Source: Prostheceraeus crozeri (taxonomy: Eukaryota > Platyhelminthes > Polycladida > Euryleptidae). Taken from it: a DNA stretch of 64,000 nt. This document shows, in pieces, positions 52,301 through 63,902 of the stretch. Numbering within the stretch: position 1 is the first letter of the stretch; each line of letters begins with the position of its first letter. The stretch lies in assembly GCA_907163375.1 (NCBI GenBank), contig CAJQUW010012890.1:124001-188000 (forward strand), in the 5' to 3' direction. The notes below the pieces were generated by a model. The model worked only from the letters and a program-made list of their open reading frames with translations, was not told the origin of the DNA and ran no database searches. The position numbers were made by a program, and so were the translations under genes.

Positions 52301-55300
52301 AACATTTGAAACTTGTTTTCTACTTATTAGGTTATTATTCAGCTGTCGAGTCATTGTCCGATATCTTCATTTTGAAAAATCTCGACAAAATTTTCAAATG
52401 ACTGTTCTTCTACTGGATTCACTCTGGTTCTTACTGTGCTCTGACGAGATGGATAACTCTGTACGCGCTCGCATTATTCGACTGTATTACTCATCTGGTT
52501 GCTCTCCAACTGCTACCTTGCGTGCGTATAAGAAGGAAAGTGGTGAACGGCATCCTACCTGTACTGAAGGCGGAATTCGAAATCTCGTCAAGAAATTTGA
52601 AACTTCTTCGACAATTGAAGACCTTCTCAGATCAGGGCGACATTCATTAAGTGGTGATCGTGCTTTGATTGTTTCTGGAGCAGTGGAAGAACTTAAATCA
52701 AAGAACAATTTTGGAATCTGCTCTGTGCGCGAGGTTGCTGAAGCATCCGAGATTTCCAAAAGCTCTGTGAATGAAATTCGTAGAGACATCTGGGACAGCC
52801 TGTACGTGTATATGCTTTTCTCAACAGCGTTGGTCACCCGAAAAACCCGCGGGTTTTTCATTTTCGGGTAAAACGGGCGGGATTTTCGGGTTTTTCAACA
52901 TTAAGGATTTTCCGCAAGTTACTGGTTATTTACATGCTGTTATGCATTTTTGTGAAATGCGTATGCGCCATTTTGCCTCTTATTCAAGAGAATTAAGTTA
53001 TGCTGTGAACAAGTACACATTTTAAACAAAACTAAATCTTTTACATAGCTTGTATTTTCATAGCCTGTAGAAAATGAACGTGGGTAAAGTATGTCATGAA
53101 ATCTTTAAAAGAACAAAAACAAATTGATCACAGAATTTGTATGAGTATGAGTAGATCCATTCTGTATTAACCATCAATCTAAATATCTTTTAACCATAAT
53201 TTCTAGATAAAAAGCATTATTGATAATAAAGCTCTGTCATAAAAATCTTATGACAAAACTATAAAGAGGCAAATCAATTTATTTCGTCAGACTCAACAAG
53301 ACACTCCTCGAGTGATCCTGCACTTTCAATGCCGTCAACCATGTGCAGGATCGTCGAAAATATTAGTGCATATCTTAGTAACCTATGCCTATATCTACAT
53401 ACCTACAAAATGTAAAATGTTTGAATTTAACGACAATTTCTCCTTTAACCAGTCTTAAAACTTCTAGGCATCTCTAAAATATGATAGGTCGCTTCTGTGA
53501 AGATGACGCTGGGGAGCGCAACGATTCTTCCACGATAAGGTGTCAGAGGGAAAAACCCGCCCGAAGCTACCACCCGAAAAATCCGCCCGGGCGGGTGAAA
53601 CGGATTTTTCAGTCGACGGGCGGGTTTTGATCAACCCTGCTTCTCAATGACCTGCAGACAGTGAACTACTAATGGGATCTAAATGATTTCATATCGATAG
53701 AAAAGTTTATTTCTTGCACTTTCCAACGATCAAAAAAAAATACTTCATTATCATCATCTGATTCATGAAATTCTAGAAAGTGGTATTTAGCCGATTTATC
53801 AGACTGAAATGTTCAAGCATGTTAAGTTGAAGCAACAACCATGATATCAAATGCACATATCAACGCAATAGTACGATGATGCCAAGTTATCAAGAAGCAT
53901 CAATAAGAGAAACCGGAAGAATTCCTGATCACCTTTTTGCATCAGTTTGCGTAGAAACTAAGGACGCATGGTAGCCGTCAGTTACGAAGTTTGTGTCTGA
54001 TGCTTCCAGCAATGTCAGGTACATGTAATACTGCAGAATCAAGGTCTCGATATTTCTTTATTCAAAGGATAGCAATGACAGTGCAACGCAGTAGTGCTCC
54101 CTCCGCAATGAAGACATTACCATCGGATTATACCATAGCAGAAATTTCTTTATCAGGTTTAATTTGATTCAATGTGACTTTGTATTCTTCGTCATAAAAT
54201 TATTCAATTTGCCTCTTCCTCAAATTGTATGATTAATTCCGTCAGATTCTTGCAATTGGTGTTTATTGAAATAATATTCAAAACAAACCGAGGACAAATT
54301 TAAAAATTTTTACTAATTAATTGAGAATGTAGTTTTTGAAAATATCACGTCTCGAAAGGCAGTTAGCGACTTAAGCCTTGCATGTTTGAAAGTTGAAGTC
54401 TGAAAAATTGACTAGAGCAAAAAGTATATGAAAAAAGTTGAAGAAAATTAAATATCATGCATACAAAAATGAACCCTTCTATCGTTAGAAAATCACTCAA
54501 AAAATCAATAATTCATGGGCTACAAGCCACTGAATGTGAAGGTCTGATCATCTGTGCTCGCTTAAAAAAGGTTAACCGACCAAATGTGTGAATAAATGTG
54601 TAGGCCTAATTAAGTTCATTCTTTTATGGTTTTAATCATTTTCAAGAACAATAGGCTCAATAATATAAAGAACATGTTCGTAGTCTCAGGCTATCCGATA
54701 ACATTAGTGCACTTTCCGACCATGCTATCAGTAGTCATAGCAGCAATATGTTCATTTCAGATTTTGAACTCCACATTCTGGACAAACGTAAATCACCAAT
54801 AGAAGCTCGTCTAAAAGAAGCTATGTACATATGTGATAGGAATCCAGATCTAAACCGTAGACACGAGCTGGTCAGTTGAGAGATGCTCTCGTCTAAGCGA
54901 CTAGATACAGGCAGCATTAAAGCACGTTCACTGATTTGTTCGGCACATTCTGCACGTTTTTACCAGACACTGAGGCTGCGACTGCGTCGCGAAACCAAAC
55001 CAAAGGGAGTGCATTTTTTCTTTCAACTTATGGAGGCTCAATAATATAAATGTCATCAAATTTTTAAAAGGCTGTCATTCATTTTGATGAAATTAAAATC
55101 TAATTCTTGCACTTTGCATTTCGTCCACTCTTATTCAAGTGCAAACATGGACTGACTATTTTATTTTATTGACTATCTCAATCTTATTCATCGATTTTTT
55201 ACTGTAGAAGCATATGATTTCAGATTTTGTATTTTATAGTCAGTCCATGTTTGCACTTGAATAAGAGTGGACGAAATGCATGGTGCAAGAATTAGATTTT

Positions 55301-56851
55301 AATTTTATCAAAATGAAATTAGTGGCTTTATTTATTTATAAACTGAGTAAAGGGGAATCATTTTTTAAAAAAAGGCTGTCAGTCAATCCCACATTCTTGA
55401 AATATTTTCTTTGGCTATCGATTAGTAATGCAGTACACTTCGTAAGAAATACATACGTGTATGTCGCGGTTAGCCAGCAGAGCAGGTCTGAGATAGCTGA
55501 GTCTTTTTTTCTAGGCATAGGAAATCGGTTAGCAAAATTTACTTAATAAGTTACCTAGAATGGTATTTATTGATTTATCTTTCGCGGATCTTCCGGTATA
55601 ACCGGGAGCTGAACAGAGAGCAAAATCTTTAATGTTAGCAGAAGGTCCATGGCTCCATATACTAGCGACCCCGATATTTGGAAGCAGTGGTCTGCACATA
55701 ATCCCCATTAGTTTGGGTGGCTTTCCTGTCAGGATATATTGTGAGGTTTTCGAAGTCATCACTTAGCTTAGCCATTGACTTTTATTCGAAATATCAACGA
55801 AAACTCTGATGCACTTTTCTGTCAGTGGCAGCGTTGGTGGAATTTTGTTGGCATGACTTTGGACGAATATCATCCTCAACTTGGTGTGGTGTTAAGCGCT
55901 TAAGTAACCTACTGTGTTAAATTGAGCGATTCTTCCTTAGATTTTGAATTGCTTAAAAAGTTGTACTTTTGTAATATATCTTTCAACTAATGAAATTGAT
56001 AACATGAAGATAAACGATCATTTAGATAAGACTTTTTTAGTATGAATTTAAATAGAGGCTGCATAATTAGCCATATTACGAGTCTGTTACGAAATTGCAT
56101 GTAAGCACTTTATAAAACACAAAAATCAAAACGATTTTTTGCGATCCCTGTCGATTGATTGCGACTTTATACTTGTATGCACGAATTGGAGTCAACCCAA
56201 TTTCGTAGACGACTTCAATGTAGTGTGAATAGCCACAAATTGCCTTTGTTGAATGCAGCGATTGCTTATTTCGAAAACTTTTAGCGATGATTTCACTACA
56301 AGCGACTTTACTACTTGACGACATAACCATCGTCTCACAGATATTGACAGTCGTGTGGAAATGAAGCAAATTTATTTAGTGATGAATATTCCATCCAGAT
56401 GTTGTACATATTTAATTGATTGTATCAATCAAGATTAGAAGACATTTAATAGAAATAGTGGGCTTAATAATAGTCATATTAAAGGTAGTTGAAATCAAGA
56501 GATTATGTTCATTGAACTTAGAGATAAAAATCACGAAATGGCATTCCCGGGCTATTTAGGGGCTAATTAACTATTTCGCTGAGGGGGATTCCCGGGCTCG
56601 GTCGCCACTCTGTGCATGACTACAATACCTGTTCATAATTATTAAATTATATTTCACCTACCGTGCGCGCCATACGCCCCCAGTGAGACCGCTAAAGCAC
56701 CAGACAGTCCTGCTACTCGAAGGAAAAGGGTGCCTTTCGGCTTCACTGCAACTTCTTTGACGATGGTTTCTACATGTTTCACGTTATCTTTCTTCGCAGG
56801 CAAATACGCTGAAGGATCGACATATTGCAATATCTTCTTCACATTATCCAT
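49182..56851 (-). CDS. TMEM256/YgdD (DUF423) family membrane protein, three exons
   Basis: Host gene. Exons 56662-56851, 49399-49517 and 49182-49325 join with GT/AG signals and agreeing phases (1, 0) into 150 codons plus stop. Family: small four-helix membrane proteins of unknown role, conserved from bacteria (YgdD) to animals. Seen: a 40-residue N-terminal extension (MDNVKKILQYVDPSAYLPA) as in arthropod-type homologues, FLRVAGLSGALAVSLGAYGAH, ERKLAFDTGNRYHIIHSVVLLAVPLTRRP, and SLGMTLFCGSCYYHALSG followed by IAPYGGMMLIGGWLSMIL. The AYGAH, TGNRYHxxHS, FCGSxYYxALSG and PxGGxxLIxGW blocks are the family signature. No lesion. An acceptor-like TTTCAG directly before AAATGG suggests a further 5' UTR exon upstream. 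Confidence 0.9.
49399..49517 (-). CDS. TMEM256-like exon 2
   Basis: Acceptor CTTTTCAG, donor CTG-GTAAGT. Encodes the conserved TGNRYHIIHSVVLLAVPL helix. Confidence 0.9.
50155..50493 (-). pseudogene. Tc1-like transposase fragment in the TMEM256-like intron
   Basis: Reads LWTEKPRFTVNFNDGRAGAHRV (first catalytic block with D replaced, TDES to TEKP) and, about 70 codons on, HDDNARLTENTSQ (second aspartate block). Ends without the glutamate region. Small internal changes keep it open, but key residues are lost. Confidence 0.7.
50655..52128. mobile_element. Tc1-like element nested inside the previous one, 1.5 kb
   Basis: Ends CACTCAAGGAAAAAATAAAG at 50655 and the exact inverse at 52128, through GTACCCG, with TA duplications at 50653-50654 and 52129-52130. 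Carries a heavily broken transposase at 51090-51991. Confidence 0.92.
51090..51991 (+). pseudogene. Tc1-like transposase, multiple stops and shifts
   Basis: MATRGCDLTEF then TAG, an HTH-like KIAECLEISENTVRKYLQRL, then in other frames WKKVVFSDESKFCLGQS (first D), VAHVMVWGAFSSNGHT and GGIQQDNAR (second D). After a break DMNPIEHW carries the glutamate. Stops occur in each part. Clearly dead; class Tc1 (DD34E). Confidence 0.82.
52449..52802 (+). pseudogene. mariner-type transposase N-terminal domain, C-terminally deleted
   Basis: MDNSVRARIIRLYYSSGCSPTATLRAY opens a paired-type HTH, followed by IRNLVKKFETSSTIEDL..SGR and the second HTH SVREVAEASEISKSSVNEIRRD. Its last codons are the right terminal repeat itself. 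The whole catalytic domain is absent. The frame runs on past the element into the neighbouring hAT element, which is meaningless. Confidence 0.75.
52825..53639. mobile_element. non-autonomous hAT element, 815 bp
   Basis: Left end CAGCGTTGGTCACCCG, right end the inverse of CAGGGTTGATCAAAACCCG, with an 8-bp target duplication matching at 7 of 8 (TTTCTCAA at 52817-52824, CTTCTCAA at 53640-53647). Subterminal GAAAAACCCGCGGG and AAAACCCGCCCG palindromic motifs sit at both ends. No transposase. It lies 22 bp from the right end of the mariner-type element. Confidence 0.85.
53648..56661. other. rest of TMEM256-like intron 1, no gene recognised
   Basis: AT-rich; frames without motifs. Contains the palindrome at 55078-55316 (listed separately). 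Confidence 0.5.
55078..55316. repeat. long inverted repeat (80-nt arms) in the intron
   Basis: Arm 1 (55078-55159) and arm 2 (55236-55316) are inverse complements with only a few mismatches, sharing GTCCACTCTTATTCAAGTGC and CAAACATGGACTGACTAT, around a spacer of about 76 nt. It would fold into a long hairpin if transcribed. Confidence 0.9.
56662..56851 (-). CDS. TMEM256-like exon 1
   Basis: ATG at 56851; N-terminal extension and first helix GLSGALAVSLGAYGAH. Donor CACG-GTAGGT. Confidence 0.9.
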
Positions 56852-59800
56852 TTCTGAAATCCGAAAAATCATGTTAGGAGAACGAAATTGAAACGTTATT
56901 GAAATTTTAAAAATCATTTCGATAAGATTAACGGATTAGTTTAGAATACGGTTACACTAAATTTCAAATTAAAAAATTAATCCTCTTTTAAAACTTACTT
57001 AGGGCCTAATGAAAAGAGTCACGAAAGAGCCTTCCAATCTCAGCGGGTGCTAACTTTAGACAGAGACAAACCTTAAACACAAACTTTATATTTAAATAAT
57101 TATCAGATACCTGGGAAAATAACTGTGTGGTGGCCCCTTAAAGCACTGGTAAAGGGCACTACTCATATCCCCCGTATATACTGACCCCATCGGCATTTGC
57201 GATGCATGCATCTAACAAATTTTGTTTACACATGATGGGTCGCATTTCAAGGTTAAGAAGAAATGAGTTTGAATAATTTGTACTGTGAAATTTCGTGAAT
57301 CAATTTAATGACATGTGAGGGTAGCCTGGAATCAGACACTGAAATATAGTGAGAAGGACCTCGGCTTGGTTGCAACCAGCCAATCCGTACATGAGGATTG
57401 CTTAGCATGCATTTTCAGCACGGATGGCAAGTATAGATACCCGTATATGTGTACTAAGTGCATAATATCAAATATCAAAATCACGCGAATGATTACCGCA
57501 TTTTTTCGCACTTCCAATGTATTGAAAGATGATTTACTACCCTCAGCTTCCATCGTTTGAATCTTAACGGACTAGAACAGAAATGAACAGTTGAGAACGC
57601 CACATGTCATAAAATTACAAAATTATCTAGTTGGCTAAACATATCAGTGCGAATATACGAAAAAAATTTACCAACGCAGACTAGTAGATTTCAAAATAAT
57701 ATGATAAATTAAAGGATCTTCGAGACAATCGAAAAACCTATTTGAACGACTCCACTTTTGCAGAAACGGCCTTTCATGCTTCACCACATCCAGCTGACGC
57801 GCGCTTCTAGGCCAATTTTCTCATTTCTACAGAATCTTAACTTTTCCACTATCCCATTTCATTTGCTTTCTCCATCTAATGTCAACAGTAGCGGAGACTA
57901 GCGCCTTTTAGACTAGTCTCATCATTTTTCCTCAAAATTTTCTTTCCATTCAATGCCCTATACACCTGCGACACGATTGTAAAGTCGTAGAGGAGCGATT
58001 TTCTCCTCTGTCAAAGTCTGAAATAAAATGGTTCAAATAAAAGACGATTAGCAGACAATTCAGCATTGTCCTATTCCTCGTATCGCCGAATTCCTCAATT
58101 AGGTTGGTCACCACCAGGGATTGCAACCACCCGGATCCTGTGATCAAACGTGATAAAACTGTATGTAATTCGTTTTCAATATGTTGAAACATTGAATAGT
58201 CTGGTTCCTGAGATTAAGTTTCATAATTAAGCGTTTCATAATACATAAAAACATACTAATGAAGTGGTATTGAAATCCTAGGATTTTGCTATCGCCAATT
58301 GCAGTTATCACTCTAGTTCTCAGTTATTATTACCTTTTTTATAAAATATCATTGCTAAATATCAATGGATGATTACAAGTATCTAAAATATCGGCAATAC
58401 AATTTGAGACTGAGCATAGAAGAAATGTGTCCTCCTTCTTAAGACATGATAACTAACTTATTTTTTGAATTAATTAAGTTTACATTTACCTTTATCATGA
58501 TTGTTTACCTTTTATGATATTTTCCTTTACCTTATTATGATTGTCAATCAAAAAAACAATTTCAACAACGATAAACAAGTGCATTTAATTAAAAAAAGGA
58601 ATGACAGCAAAGTTGCTTTTATTTGTGTCCTCTATTTAACTAATATGCGGATATTCAACTATTATAGACTTATTAATAATTACAGTTATTGTTCATTGCA
58701 AGTACAAGGTAGTCGGATCAATATCATATGTTTGGAGAAGCACAATGGATTTTTTTTTCTATTATTAGCGTTGAAAGTCATGGATGTCCATTCATTTCTT
58801 GTGGATTAGTAAAGCGGGTGCAGTGGTCACAAGTCTACAACGGTAACATGACAATTAGAATGAACAAAGAATGAAAAAGTTACGTCATCTTTTTTGCACA
58901 TAAATAGATGGTCATTCAATACCAAGCTACAGATATTCCTGGATAAAACATTTTTATTGAGATTTATATTCCTATTCTTGTCTGCCACTCCCAACTCTAA
59001 GTGAGTAACGAGAAAAACAAGTTTGAGGTTCAATAACTTCTATGGTTAAATAGGATTTTCCACATCATTAATGATCATCAGCATCTCATCATAAACGCTC
59101 TTCGCTGGATCTGGGAAGATCTCATACCAGATCCGAATCTTGATCAGGTGCAATCCCTGGTCACCACCTAGGTAACATCTTCCTACATGTATGTTCAATA
59201 AAGTGCGGGAAGCTTAGGCATGTACTTCTTTAATGTGTTACTGCGTCAACGAGTAATTAGTAATTTGTCGACAGCTATGTGTTGTTTGAACATTAATCAA
59301 CACAGGCATTCTGTATGTCGCCAGATAAAAATTGCAGGACTTCAGAAGTTCACTTTTCAAACCAATTTCCCTATCTTCGAGCACATTTCAACTTCCTGCC
59401 ACCTGAGATCGTTAAACATTTCAAACTCTTCTAAACGAAATTTACCCAGAATTTCGCGAACAGATTCCTCTAGATCAAAGTTGCATCCAAATGATTGTCC
59501 ACACAAATGCTTTTCTCTGAGTCCTGAGTTAAACAACTGGGACAACTGTTAACTTATAGTTAGCAACTGTGGAAGCCAGCATCATTGATACACAATTCCG
59601 GATGTGTGAGCAGTAGCGCATTCATGAAGAAAACAATGAGGTAGTACTTAGTGAACGGGTTTTCCAAAGCTGCTCGAGCATTTGAATTCGGTGGTAGCAA
59701 CTAAGTACCGGGAGCGGCAGAACGCCTTTCCAAAACGTCAGTAAGCGAAATCTCTGGTGTGTTGAAAAAAGTTAACTCATGCATCGACGATGCTTAGTTC

Positions 59801-60790
59801 TCGATTGCATCTTCCAAAGGTGCTCCTCGACAGGTCTCCTCCACTCGGATGATGAATGTCATTTGGAAGGTGAATTGTACAGTCGATGAAAAGAAGTTAT
59901 TATGAAGAAGAATTATTATTAAGAAGAATATTATGAATGTAACATTCTGCAAGATCTTAAGTGATGCTCAAATTTTGTCGTCAAGCTTCCAGGTCTTTCA
60001 ATGAGAAAACGGGGGACGCGAGAAAAAACCACGGGTTGACTTTTCAATGCTCAACAAAAATCTAGGCGAATCCCAATACTTTCAATTGATACATTCAGCT
60101 CCTCACTAAGAGTGGTAATTGATATGCGTCGATCCCTATTTCACCGGCTCGGACTTCATGGTTGTAGCAGACTCGGTAGGCCTACCTTCAGGCTTCAAGT
60201 GGATCATCATTGACACTCTGTCGACCTCGTCTAAACTCTGCTTGCTGCCCAAAACACGATCGTCGACTGTGAAGGACATTCGTCCCTGAAAGCAGCTGCC
60301 ATTTTGTTCCGTAAATCGTGATTCTGATAGTTAAGAGGAATACGGAGACGAGTTGCATAACTCTTCAATTTTTTCAATGCGAAACTCAGTTAAAGACATT
60401 ATTGCACAGTTGCAATTGAAATTACATCGAATTTAATTAAATAATGGACGGTTGTGTGGAGAATAGAGTTAACTGTTCGAAATGAATGCTCCATTGTTTT
60501 CATACATCTGAATTCTTGCATATACAATATAGCAGATTCTACAGCACTGTATAGCACTGTCTACAACCAATAAAATCCATCAAAATATTCAAAATTTCGT
60601 ATGTTCTTTTAAAATGGATCAGCAGACTAATAAAAATGGAATTTTTCAAAATTTTTGCATATCCTCCTAGCCTATATACACCAAATTAATGATTCATCGT
60701 CAAAATTAAGATATTTGCAGTTTTTCTACATTTGTCCGGAAACTTATTGGACGTACCACGTACTTAAATAAAAGTAAGAACAATTGAGCA
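56852..60790. other. no gene recognised
   Basis: Upstream region of the TMEM256-like gene, AT-rich. The promoter and any 5' UTR exon should lie here, but I cannot place them. Frames lack motifs. Confidence 0.45.
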
Positions 60791-60799
60791 CCGGATAAA

Positions 60800-61200
60800 G
60801 AGATTACAAAATGAGTCACATAGGCTATGCTAAAAGGTCACCTGTGGAACGAGCCTTTCTAAACCTACACTGACCATCACTTAACAAGTGGGATTGGATA
60901 TGTGAAATCAAGGCTTCAGGCATGAAAGAGTCGAACACTTTGCTAATAATAGAAGTGATTTCCTTTAATTATCACCTCTACCTCCCTTTTTCGGAAAAGG
61001 GTCCACGAGGACCACTTCCAAGAAAAAGGGCATCTACCCGCTGGCATAGATAGCTGGAGGAGTCGAATGAGCACTGGAGCTAACTCCGGATCACACTTAT
61101 TCCGCACATTCGCTGGAATATCATCGGGCCCAGTACTCTCCGAAGAGATCAACTTCCTTAACACATTCAAAACTTTCCTCTCACAGATGCTTAAGACTGG
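60800..61200 (-). pseudogene. non-LTR retrotransposon reverse transcriptase fragment (fingers/palm start)
   Basis: Minus-strand reading gives VLRKLISSESTGPDDIPANV, then CDPELAPVLIRLLQLSMPAGRCPFSWK. After a break comes a SIISKVFDSFMPEALISHIQSHLL segment and SDGQCRFRKARSTGDLL. These are reverse-transcriptase blocks 1-3 of Jockey/CR1-type elements (KSxGPDxIPA, ISKxxE, QxGFRxxxST). Stops interrupt it. A different lineage from the plus-strand fragments. Confidence 0.78.
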
Positions 61201-62416
61201 TACATGTGTATATGGCAGCAAGCAGTGGAAGTAACTGGTTGGATGGCAAATGAGCGACGAAAAACTAGCCAATAAGATAACTCTGACCGTCGTTTGATGT
61301 GTCGGATGATCTTGATGGCAATCGCAACTGAAGGAGGAAAAATGGAACCAAAGAAGATAGAACAAATTATAATTTCAATGAAACTTAATTCAGTCTGCCT
61401 CACGGCCTAATGGGAATAGAGAATTAGAGAATACACACGGAGTGTCGGAACGTTTCGAGTATTCTTCTTCGGCCCAGAATGAATCAAAATCAGCTCAAGC
61501 AAGTTAATGTACATGGGTCGTTATCACAAACATATTATGTACACTGTTAAGAAAATAACAAGTGCACGTGTGCGCCGGCGGAATGTCTCATCCTTGTAGC
61601 TAGCGTGAGTGGGAGGAGAGTATCAGGTGTGGAGAAATTGTAAAGTTCTCTTCCTCTCACAGCATGTCATTAGGTTGCGGTGTCCATTGATGTGAAGCGT
61701 TTCGGCTGCTAAGCGTGTTCGCCAATCTTTGAAAAGAACAAATTGTTTAGATATAGACAAAGACTATGATCAATGATTTCTTCTAAATATGACCAGATAT
61801 CAGAACTGTTCTCAGTAGATGTTGGGCACCTCTTTCATAGCATTAAATCAGAACCATGCAGTGCCCGCAGCGGAGGATTTGACAAAATTCGCGTTTGGCC
61901 CCTAAATTCGCGTTTGGGCTCCAAATTCGCGTCAAATCAGAAATTGTACTATATGCGTCAAAAGACAACATAAATATCTGGTATATAGTATAGGCCCACA
62001 GGCATTTGACTTTGTTTCGAAAATTGATAGATTTACGTGAAGTCATAGACTTACCACGACATGGTAAATGTGAGACTATGTACACATTAAACCACTGCTT
62101 TCGAGTAGCCAATATACGTGTATGAACTATGAAGAAATCTTAAGTTACTGGTTTCTAGTATAGCCTAGTTGCATATGGCCCTATGCAACTATACGAGAAA
62201 CCAGTAACTTCAAGAATTTCTATAAATTGACACATGTAGCCTAGAGTGGCATGGTCGATGCACACTACTTCGATGTTATCGAACTCCTGAACCCCGTAAC
62301 TTACCTGTATACTCAACCATTATGTACACAAGCACATTATACAAATCAGAAACCAGATTAAAAAGCAGATTTCATATTCATTGTATTGAACTTTCAGAAA
62401 GTAAGCAGCCTGGAAT
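61201..62416. other. no gene recognised; one palindrome
   Basis: Contains a triplet ATTCGCGTTTGG-type tandem repeat near 61887-61930 and the 69-nt palindrome 62142-62210. Confidence 0.45.
62142..62210. repeat. near-perfect 69-nt palindrome
   Basis: AAGTTACTGGTTTCT at 62142 pairs with AGAAACCAGTAACTT ending at 62210. Inner segments GTATAG and GTTGCATA also pair with their inverses, leaving a tiny loop. Confidence 0.88.
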
Positions 62417-63902
62417 CTAATTCTTTGTTGGCATTGTCCAAGCATTTTTGAGGGTTTCCTTTTTCAGTATGATATTATTTATCTTCTTGTCTGTGTTTTC
62501 TTCATCCTTAGTTAGGGCTAGCAAGGAAGAACTTCTTGTCTTCTCTTGCTGAAACATGGTAATGGTTTTCCTGGTATCTTCTGCCCTTTTCAGACTCACT
62601 AGCGCTGAGGGCTTCAGCCCGAAGTCTCTTCTGATAGCTATCGTGGGCCTGACGGGCCATTTGGAGCAGAGTTTCATCAACCGGAAATGTAGCGGGCGTG
62701 TAGTTTTGGGATTGAATGAAAGACGGCTACACAGAGCGCGCGCACGGTATTTGGAAGAAGCGATTGTCTTTTCCGTGTAACTACATCAGAAACATGCTGA
62801 AAACCCTCTCGGCATCGGCATTTCCATGCGGAATGATTGCGATCAAGCGAACAAGTCTTGCCAACATAGGATATTTTTCCTTCTTGGCCGCCCAGAAGTG
62901 AAGTAAATCGCGATCTGGGAGTATTTCGTCCAGTCCGATTAGGCGGGACTCAATTTCCAAATTTGTAAGATCAGATGGACCGATTTCCTCGGGAAAGCTT
63001 TTGCTGCGATGGCCACCCAACTTTCAAACTTCTCTGATTTCACGTTTCGGGGGTCAATGAGTCTACAAGATTCGAGGAAGGGATTTTCCTAGGGTAAATA
63101 GTCAATCAACTTCTTTGTTCCTCTGAGAAAGAATCGGAATTTATGGACTGCTGTTGATTGGCTATCGACGGGTATATCAATTAACAGCCTTCTGGCAGTC
63201 TCTCCGATAGAAATATGATAGGGTCCAAGTAATATGTTGTTGTCCGCCAAATCCACTTTCCATATTGGGTCAGTCAAACTCGATGGCTTGATAAAATGAA
63301 GCAACCATTTCTTGAGTAGATCAATCATTCGATCATGCAGTTCGAAGATTTTGCAACCACTCTGAAAGAAAAGTATAATTTTCTATAGAGATACAGGACA
63401 TAAAGGAGATATTGAAGCCAACCCTAAGCACACCATGTTGCAGTGATAGCGCACTAGGCCTAACTTCATAGTATAAAATTTCTCCGATTGGCTTACTTCT
63501 TAGTCAAATGCGTTTAAAACTGTACATCTATCTTAATTGCGGCATTTCGTTTCGCGTAAACCTTTCGCTGTTCATGAAATATTATGGCGAGAATGAGATA
63601 AAACCTTCGAAGACCTGCAGACCGGTTTCGGGCTTATTACCGCCTCAACAGTGTATGATGTTTTATCGTACATATATACAACATCTCACAACACTTCGCA
63701 TCTTTTTGAGTGCCTCTGAACGAGAATGACTAGTTATGTTTGTTCGTCCAGACTTAATCATAAATGATTTATTGCACCATTTGCATTTCGCCTTATCATC
63801 TTCATCCTTTGCAATCCAGTCACCTATTACGTCATCCAATGCATCCTTTTCTTTCAGCCACGAATCCTTCCATTTCACAGTTGAACGGGACATCTGACAC
63901 AC
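62417..63902 (-). pseudogene. BED-finger/hAT-type transposase remnant
   Basis: Seen on the minus strand: near 63893-63680 a start MSRSTVKWKDSW with a BED-like finger CKWCNKSF...GRTNITSHSRSE. Then 63365-63030 a helical region (HDRMIDLLKKWLLHFIKPSSLTDP) and FLESCRLIDPRNV. After shifts, 62995-62780 reads LLHFWAAKKEKYPMLARLVRLIAIIPHGNADAERVFS, the hAT C-terminal dimerisation block (FW..YP.L...IP..NA..ERVFS). A tail of lysine-rich frames ends at 62417. The central catalytic region is missing or unrecognisable, and at least three frame changes occur. Confidence 0.75.

Larger units (their letters stand above)
50537..52802. mobile_element. mariner-type transposon, internally deleted, with a nested Tc1 element
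   Basis: Ends are CAGGCTGTCCCAGATGTCTC at 50537 and its inverse complement finishing at 52802, extending through GAAATTCGTAGAGACATCTGG, with TA on both sides (50535-50536, 52803-52804). Without the nested element it is about 0.8 kb, holding only the N-terminal part of a transposase next to the right end. It is therefore a deletion derivative. Confidence 0.88.

Noticed and set aside
52811-52871. Extension of the mariner-type frame past the element end
   Set aside because: It runs through the TA duplication into the hAT element; accidental fusion.
57315-57560. 81-codon frame with several cysteines
   Set aside because: Cysteine spacing matches no finger family, there is no splice context, and an equally long frame lies opposite.
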